Source: Isoetes taiwanensis
Taxonomy: Eukaryota; Streptophyta; Lycopodiopsida; Isoetales; Isoetaceae
Length of the DNA: 64,000 bases
Direction: 5' to 3'
NCBI GenBank assembly: GCA_021234155.1
Contig: JAJEKV010000097.1
Span: forward strand, 248,001 to 312,000
A model generated the notes under the pieces. That model was not told the DNA's origin. It did not search any database and worked only from the letters and a program-made list of their open reading frames with translations. How positions within the stretch are numbered: the stretch's first letter is position 1; each line of letters begins with the position of its first letter. Of this stretch, positions 57,291-64,000 are shown one piece after another. The position numbers and the translations under genes were made by a program.

Positions 57291-59101
57291 TTGATAAGGA
57301 TTCAAAATGTCCCTGCAGTAATCCTAACCTTAGGAACTTCATAGACATTGGCATAGGGCATATCCGTACTACAAGTCTAAGCATTATCAAGAACAGGGAA
57401 CTTAGAAACCTTTTCATGAAAGGTTTAAATCATATCGAGACAAGGTTTTGGACATTCACGATCTTAAGAAGGATATTTGGAGATCATGTGACAGATTGTT
57501 TGAACCGCATTTTTACATATGCATCTGAGGTTTCCTCTCAAGATAAGGAATATGTCAAGGAAAGGGTTTGGGAACTCACTAGCAACAAACTTCAACAAAG
57601 CTATTAAATTGGATAACACGAGGAAGTTTTCTCGATGATATAAATGTTTCTAATAACCTTCGATGGTTAGTGGATAACTTATACATTTCGGAGTGGATAA
57701 GGCGACCAATAATCCTTGCTTTATCTGCCCTAAATATATTAAAGAAGAGGCCTTGAAAAGAATTAATAGTGCTGACTTCTTGGCTAGTAATCTTTCAGCT
57801 GTACAGGTTAAGGAGAAAATAAAATCAGAAATCAGTAATCTTGTAAGTGATGTTGGTCTTGTCACTGAAAAACTGCCTTACTTGTTGGGAATATTCAAAG
57901 CCCATAGACTTGATTACAGATGGATTACCAATGCGCATAATACAGTGTACACCGAAATATCCCTTGTAATAACTTCTGTTCTAAATGAAATTGTATCTCT
58001 ATGGCCAGAGATAGCTAAATTCCTATGTGGAAATATTTGCATGCAAATGCCTGGACCTATTAATCTTTGCTGGATAGTAGGGTCAGTTTATGATGTCACC
58101 CTTAACCTCCCCAGCTTTATACAAGAGGTGTTTGTAGCAGATATTACTAAGTGCTACGAAACTATCCCCTTGTCAGGAGAGTCCGGCATATGCAATACTA
58201 TAAAAAAAGTAATTGAAGCAGCTTGGCAGTACAAAAAGATGTTACATAAAAGACATGAGTTGTGGATCAAGAAAATTGGTGATGCAAGTTACAAAACTAA
58301 ATGGTTCAAATTTAGTCCAAGTAGCAAATGCTGGCAGCATATCAGTCAACAAAAGTTCATTGATATCAATATATGGCTTCGCCTAATTGCTATATTCTTT
58401 GTAGGGAATAGTACATGGAGACAGGCTAGTGGCATCCCAATGGGGTTCCCCGCAGCCGGGATGGTGTAATCTATACCTCTTTGGTTTGAGCTATCATTCA
58501 TCAAGGAACTAGCAAAATGCAAGGCAAGTTTGACATCATTAAATCGTTCAGGTTTGTATTTCGATACATGGATGACTTGGCTATCAATTGCCCCAAAATT
58601 AGGGAATACCTAAGTAAGGAGAGAAGTCCTTGAATGTGCAAAGCTTTACAGATCTATGATTTAGAACGACTTGGTATCAAGGAGGAAACACTTTTTGCCA
58701 AAAGTAGCCATATGAGTCATACATATGGACAAGCGGCGCATTTCCTCAATTTAACTATTGAAATCATGAATAGAACACATGGTATTTATAGGACTGTCAA
58801 ATATGATAAAAGGGACAGTCTCCCTTTCAAAACTCTTAAGTTCATTCATGCTGATGGGTGTAGACCGTACCATCAAGCAAGGAATGTGATCTTGTCCCAA
58901 GTGCTACCATGCCTTTACATCAACTCATGCCCTGCTGGAGCAGCAAGAGATATCATAGATCTCATTCACACCTTCATATGCAAAGGTTTTGACTGTGGCA
59001 GCCTCAAAAGAAGAGTCATAAAGTACATTAATGATAATAAGTTTCCTGGAATGAAGTTTGACTCCAGCGAAGTGGTCCATGACATTGACAACTACTTCTA
59101 A
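57291..59101 (+). pseudogene. reverse transcriptase of an unusual group, frameshifted
   Basis: Opens after ATCTTTGCAG. Part 1 (57291-57608) reads DKDSKCPCSNPNLRNF through ILRRIFGDHVTDCL. Part 2 (57693-58469) has VDKATNNPCFICPKY, LPYLLGIFKAHRLDYRWITN, motif A VFVADITKCYETIPL (near 58135) and motif B QASGIPMGFPAAG (near 58430). Part 3 (about 58526-59101, another frame) has the catalytic FRYMDDLAINCPK (58559-58597), an in-frame TGA at 58631-58633, then AAHFLNLTIEI, YDKRDSLPF and ARNVILSQVLPCLYI before the TAA at 59099-59101. This motif set resembles, from memory, RT proteins in invertebrate, fish and algal genomes with GIPMG...YDKRDDF signatures rather than LTR, L1 or classical Penelope RTs. No endonuclease, integrase or RNase H domain was recognised. 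At least two frameshifts and one stop. Confidence 0.7.
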
Positions 59102-59956
59102 GTTTGAGGTATGAATGTTCTACAACATATTTTCTTTTCTATATGGCTAAAAGGCATGCATAGGGTGTGGCGTGGCTCCTGCTGGGAGTAGGGGCCAGCC
59201 ACCCCTATTTCAGTAAGATAAGCAGGATTCTTTATATTGCCCCACTCTACGGATGGAGGTAGGGTTTTTTTTATAAATATGCATAGCTTGCAAGACTAAT
59301 TTAATTATGCTCCTTTAGGGAATTTCAGTGGCCTACGTTCAACAATGGCTTGGATTTGATGGTTATTATACTGATAATATACTGGTTTAATATCATTTCC
59401 TTGTCCTACATTCCTTAAATAATACCCTATGTTCATTTTCCATTATCTTATGGAGAGTTTTTAACTAAGAATATAAACTTTGCATCCGTGTCAATATTAA
59501 ACCAGTGGTGAATTCCCTCTGCCTATATTTAATAGGGGCTAGGGATTTGATGTGGATTATATGGAAAATATACTTTAATATCTTTTCCAGATCTTGCTTT
59601 CCTTTAAGAATTACCCTAGGTTTATTTTCCGTCCCCTTATGGGGGTGTAGCTAAGTATGTTAACTTGGCAGCCTTGTAAATATATAACCAATGGTGTAGT
59701 TAGGTTATCTAAAAAATGAAATTTATTAACTGTACATTGGCGACCAGCATGTACATTGGCGACCAGCAGTAGTGCAAACTAGGGCTACCTAGGGGGACGA
59801 AATCGATTTTTTTTTCCCATTGATCTTTATGAGCGGTGGTTGCCGATGCCGGTTTGATCGCTTTTGGAGATCTTTTGCTCGCCATAGATATCCTTGGACG
59901 GATCGAAAATTTGTAATCGTGTGGCAGCATTAATTGACTTTCCCGGGCTTTCCACT

Positions 59957-60253
59957 ATGGAGTCGTGGGACTTACTCTTAGAGGATGATCTTCCAATTTC
60001 TGATACAGCTAGACAGCGCCTAAATGAGGCGGCTTTAGATAGAGAGATTGCATTTTGCATGCAAAGTTGTTTACTGGAAGATCATAAGATAGATATGGAG
60101 GGATATAACAAGCGGGGCAGGTATAACAATACTGGCCAGCCACAGAACCGTAGATTTCAGGGAGGCAATAGGCAAAGTTCTGGAGACTCTTCCCATTATG
60201 TTCCTGAAACTCAATTCATGGATGAGCATGAATCAGACATAGACGATAACCAG
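59957..60253 (+). CDS. acidic first exon of the RT unit, copy 2 (intact)
   Basis: 99 codons from ATG (MESWDLLLEDDLPISDTARQ) to an ACCAG|GTATGT donor in phase 0. An acidic N-terminal third, DREIAFCMQSCLLEDHKID, then an Asn/Gly/Arg/Gln-rich middle (GYNKRGRYNNTGQPQNRRF) and the PETQFMDEHESDIDDNQ end. The frame stays open upstream to 59894, but I prefer this ATG because the third copy's frame also begins with an acidic ME start. No known domain. A Gag-like or nucleic-acid-binding role is only suggested by composition. Confidence 0.5.
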
Positions 60254-60619
60254 GTATGTTCTGAGTATCATTTGCTTACAAGAATGATCTGGAAATATAA
60301 GATGGTGTTTGGTAAAGTTCTGCTAATTGCCCCTTGTACTACTGTGCACATAGCATCTGGATTTGTATGGCCAGACGATGTCTTAATACATGGCTGATCA
60401 GCATGCTAAAGAATAAGCTTAATACATCTTACCCAGTTACTCTTTCATTCTAATTCAAATCGGCTTTAACTAATAGCAAACATGGACTGGTAACTGAAAG
60501 TTTCTCTCATTGTTTATTCCCTTGTTCTACTTATGAATCTATTCTCTCATTTAGCATAATTTATTTCCATTCTTTCTTTAATGTTCTTCTGAATCTCTGG
60601 GCAAAAGGATTACATTAGG

Positions 60620-60716
60620 TGATCGGTTGACAACCGTGAAGCCTAAGGTACCTTTTGGCCCTTGCATCTTTACCCTTATCGGGCTAATGATGTATTGGTT
60701 GGTCTGCGTGTAATGC
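60620..60716 (+). promoter_or_regulatory. conserved intronic hairpin block, copy 2
   Basis: CGGTT-GAC-AACCG at 60624-60636 and GTACCTTTTGGCCCTT, as in copy 1. The final TTGGCTGCAGGTACGGG is read here as TTGGTCTGCGTGTAATGCGG, i.e. altered exactly at its CTG and CAG. Confidence 0.5.
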
Positions 60717-62421
60717 GGGCTTCTACTCCTAATGTTTTGCTTTTGTCCGGAGTGTCATAGAAGTTTTGGGAGTCCGGCCGACGAAAAGTGAAAGGACGTT
60801 GTATTTGGATGCATGCTTTTGGGATTGAGTACAAGAAAATTTTGAGTAAATGTTCATTGGAGATGGCGAGGCCCTGAACCACGAATTTTGGTGATGTCTT
60901 TCTTTATCTCTTCTGTAATAATGCTTGTCGTTTTTGAATGGGTATGGGAATAACTAGTTTATTTTATGATCGCCACTTTTGCCCCGAATGGCTTTGACGA
61001 CTCGGTATATTGGAAATCTAATACCGGAAGCATTGTTCGCATTAATGTACAAGGTCATTTGCCTCTATAGTGCTAGTATCTTGTTTTGAGTATCCGTGAT
61101 GCTAGTTTGCCCTTACAATAGACATTGGGCTGCCTTGACTAGCTTTTTACCCTATCCGACTCTACTACTGACTTGCCAAATGTGTATTTATGAGACCGAA
61201 AACTTGTTATTGGCGGTATTTCCTAATTTTTCAAACAGGCTTATTATATGAGAAGTTCTTTGGTTTAATACTCGAGAATGAGATATTGTCTTTTTAACTT
61301 TTGTTTCATGTGTTGTTCTTTGGAAATAATTCTCAACGTGTTCATTGGAAATAAACGAAAGTGTTTGCTAAAGCGAAAAGAGTTGGTCGAGAATAAGCGA
61401 GAATCATCTTTGTTGTGGTAAAATGAAATGTAGTGGTGTATAAGTAGACCATGCATGAAAAATGAAATTAAATTAGCTATGATAGCATGTTCTTATCTGC
61501 AATATGGTGAACAGTGATTAAAATGATCTCATGAACCTAGGTGAGGAATATATGACCATTATTAATCTGGTTGTGAAATCAAAATATTATTCTCATGACT
61601 ACATCATGTTTTAAAGTGGATACTATAGTGGTAAATAACATAGCGGCCTCTACAAGACGGATCCGATGGATCTACATAGATTTTAAAACTTCTAAGGTAG
61701 TAAAAATATGAGCCACGTCCTTTAAGACAGATTGTAATTGCTTATCTCAAATACGTGAAAATTGTTCGTGCTCATATTGGAAACGTTTTGATGGAAAAAA
61801 AAGCTTTTTTCCTAAGATTAATAATGGTTATAGTCCCGGGTTCTTTATGAACGTAACATATAGTTCCTATTACTTTCTTGTAACTACGAATCCAAACTTA
61901 TCTTTGTGACTCATATTACTTTATAATCCTTGTTCACTTTAGAATCAAAGGAAGTAGTTGTCTATTGTGACTCATGTAACTTTATAATCCTTATCCACTT
62001 TGGAATCAAAGGAAGTAGTGGTCTATTTGAACATGGTGATAAAAGCAGATCGAAGTTCTTAGTTAATTTATTTATGCTTCTTGGTAAAATGGAGCATGAG
62101 CATGGTTCAAATATGGTGCATGTATTTAAGGTATACCGATTTCCACGGTTTTATGGTACCACCTTGGGTGAAAAGTCTTAGTGTGGCCGGATAAGACAAA
62201 TGGGCGGGATTGACCAATCTTTGATGTTTGCGCTTAGGTTTAACTAGTTCAAGCCGGTTTTTTTCATGACACTTCTGTGCATTGGTCATATCAGTGCTGC
62301 CATAATTCCTTGGTTAAAGTCTCTTTTCCTTCTAAGTTTATTCTGGCTTGGATATCTCTCTATTGATCTTTGCATTTGCTTTTAATCCTTATGGTCTCAT
62401 ATCTCTGATATATGATTGCAG

Positions 62422-64000
62422 GCTGAGTATGATAATCATGATGTACCTGAGCTTAAAATTGAGATTCCTACTTGGAACTCGGAGCTCGTTGGTTGGGGTT
62501 ATGACAAGAACAATATTGAATGCCCGAATAATCTTTGTCGCACCCTACCTTGTCTTTGCATAAAAGAATGACAAAGTCCACCAAAGAATTTTGGAGAAAG
62601 AAGCCACCAAAGGGCCTAATGGTTATTCGTTAGTAAGCCACTTGGGCTTTAGCAATTGGCTGAAACTGATCCCTCAGCTTAATGGCATCAAGAATGATTG
62701 GGATGAAAACACTTTAGTGGATGCTCTATATGAAGAACTTCATACCCTAATTGGAGACTGGATTGTTGAGGATGATATTGCCGATCGGACTTTATGAAAG
62801 GTGTCACGACCCCTCAATAATGCAAATAGCATCAAGGTACATCCTAAGGAAAGGGATGACATTGTGCAAACCGAAAGCATGGACAGTTGCAAAATGCTAA
62901 AATGGATGAGGATCCCTTTGGTGAAATGCTCCTGCCCTCGAGCAAGATAAGACGACAATTAAAGCCAAGAGTGGAGCCGGCCGGATGGTAATGAGTTTGC
63001 CTTTACTTTGGCCAATTGTATTAAATTTCCTATTATTCCAGCCGGGCATGTTGAGAACAATGGGTGTCTTTGTACAATCAAGGCATTTGGAGGTCTAAGA
63101 ACTTTGGAGCATTGGCCCCAATATCCATTGAATGCTTGGATGATTCTTGGAAACATCTCACAAGAACAAGTGGAGGAAGCCAAGGTAGCAAACATCTGAG
63201 AATGGACAAGTATGTAAACCGCCTCAAGGTTAAGTTATGCATTGATAATAGGTTTTTGATAAACGCCGCCTTGTCGGTGGATTTGCATATTTATAAGCCA
63301 AAAGGCCACATGGCATATCCGTCAATTAGACGCGACGAAGTTCTATGTTAAAGTTACTGCGGGCGCATACACTTTGCCCTTATTTCAAGTGCCCGTGTGA
63401 TCCAAAAAGGCAAAACCCCGATAACTCAACATGTAATGATAATATGACTTGGGTTGACCATGCAGTTTGGTACATGTTGAACAACCTCCAGACTTTATAC
63501 CCTGATATGTCGGTGGCTGGACAAATGGTGTCTATTAGAAATTGCCTCAAAACCACACTCAGAACCAGTGTACTAGCTTATATCTCCTATTTGGAGGTAA
63601 GGAAAGTCTTGACTGAAATGACCATGAAACTAGCTGCTGATCCATTGGCAGACCTTAAACTTGACTTTCCCAGATGCAAGCTAGTGGATATCTGCGAAAA
63701 GACTCTCAAACCTGTGTCCTTCCTTAAAAGGATGGATGGTCCTAAAGGCAAAGATACCTATCGCAAAAAACAGCAATATTCTTCGCCTTCAGCTAGTGTG
63801 CAAAGTAGAATCAGTGCACCACCTAGAATGATGCAGTCTCCTGTCTTGGAACCTATTACTAATTCTGAAAGTGACTCGGTGGAACTCCTTAGATCATCAA
63901 GAGGTTTGGAACATTCGTCACACAAAGTTACATCTTTTCGCTTTCGAGATCTAACCAAAGAGGACTCAGCTGTTCAAAACCTGAATTTCAATAACAAATG
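62422..64000 (+). pseudogene. 522-codon ORF, copy 2, frame broken in the middle
   Basis: Homologous to 55145-56708. The first part is open, then about ten short changes between 62529 and 63415 shift the frame. 63425-63875 is identical to copy 1, and changes resume at 63878 and 63915. Almost every change lies at a CAG or CTG of copy 1. The window ends within the TGA that closes this ORF in copy 1. Confidence 0.65.

Larger units (their letters stand above)
52019..59262 (+). mobile_element. RT unit, copy 1 (complete period, ~7.24 kb)
   Basis: Begins with a T-run then ATAAATATGCATAGCTTGC (52034). The identical start of copy 2 is at 59273, giving a period of 7239 bp there. Contents in order: leader, acidic first exon, conserved intronic block, a small conserved open frame, a 522-codon ORF, an 'LRKRRIWNA' exon and an RT region. 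No LTRs and no terminal inverted repeats are visible, and both copies start at a T-run, so head-to-tail tandem retro-copies or a segmental tandem duplication are both possible. I know no named element with this gene order. Confidence 0.75.
59263..64000 (+). mobile_element. RT unit, copy 2 (cut by the window end)
   Basis: Directly continues copy 1 in the same orientation. The offset to copy 1 grows from 7239 bp (start) to 7277 (62422) and 7294 (end) through small indels. Long stretches are base-identical (about 61430-62035 and 63425-63875). Others are peppered with changes at CAG/CTG. The window stops exactly at the end of the 522-codon ORF, so any RT in copy 2 is not visible. Confidence 0.8.

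Noticed and set aside
52019-59262. LTRs of a retrovirus-like element bounding the RT unit
   Set aside because: The repeated sequence is the whole 7.24-kb unit, not a terminal repeat. No primer-binding site, polypurine tract, integrase or protease is present.
62422-64000. Mutational decay (methyl-C deamination, RIP-like) of copy 2
   Set aside because: Changes are CAG to CGG/CG and CTG to CCG/CG/CTTT with indels, not C-to-T or G-to-A transitions.

Overview
The window looks like intergenic DNA from a large, repeat-rich land-plant nuclear genome. The reasons are a plant-type (PLS) pentatricopeptide-repeat gene, a plant Ty1/copia retrotransposon primed by initiator tRNA-Met, plant-style spliceosomal introns, Helitron ends and several LINE lineages. 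A fern, lycophyte or gymnosperm is my guess; the sequence does not settle it. Nothing here resembles a bacterial operon or a CRISPR array, and I found no tRNA or rRNA gene.

Layout. 1-2.2 kb: GC-rich, decayed LINE on the minus strand. 4.3-5.7 kb: PPR gene (minus) with a frameshift before its E motif. 6.8-7.7 kb: small four-exon gene of unknown family (minus), put out of frame by a 13-bp tandem duplication. 10.7-11.1 kb: broken aldo-keto reductase. 13.0-15.15 kb: 5'-truncated L1-type LINE with poly-A tail and a 14-bp target-site duplication. 17.7 kb: a Helitron 3' end. 18.3-20.4 kb: two LINE fragments, one carrying a SINE-like insertion, the other ending in a long (TTA)n tail. 20.8-21.2 kb: MITE with 85-bp inverted ends. 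25.4-46.6 kb: a nest of degenerate LTR copies of one family ('family A'), interrupted by a GC-rich element, a second Helitron end, a Mutator-like MITE, an intact and young Ty1/copia element (34.68-40.40 kb), a head-to-head LINE and an 0.8-kb inverted LTR pair. 46.9-49.5 kb: LINE ORF1 remnant and small inverted-repeat elements.

49.8-64.0 kb is the most unusual part. A unit of about 7.24 kb is present twice in direct tandem (52.02-59.26 kb and 59.26 kb to the window end), with a more diverged partial copy upstream at 49.8-50.5 kb. It carries a spliced-looking acidic first ORF, a conserved intronic hairpin block, a 522-codon ORF of unknown family, and a broken reverse transcriptase (RT). The RT has motifs ADITKCYETIP, GIPMG and YMDD followed by FLNLTIEI and YDKRDSLPF, which is not the LTR, L1 or classical Penelope signature. 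Genes here do not form a pathway: apart from the PPR gene and the two broken host genes, the window is mobile-element sequence at different stages of decay.

Caution about the sequence itself. Where the two tandem copies differ, most differences lie at CAG/CTG trinucleotides, in patches, and reciprocally (copy 1 altered in some stretches, copy 2 in others). This looks more like base-calling error at methylated CHG sites in unpolished stretches than real mutation. Several frameshifts reported below may therefore be artefacts.
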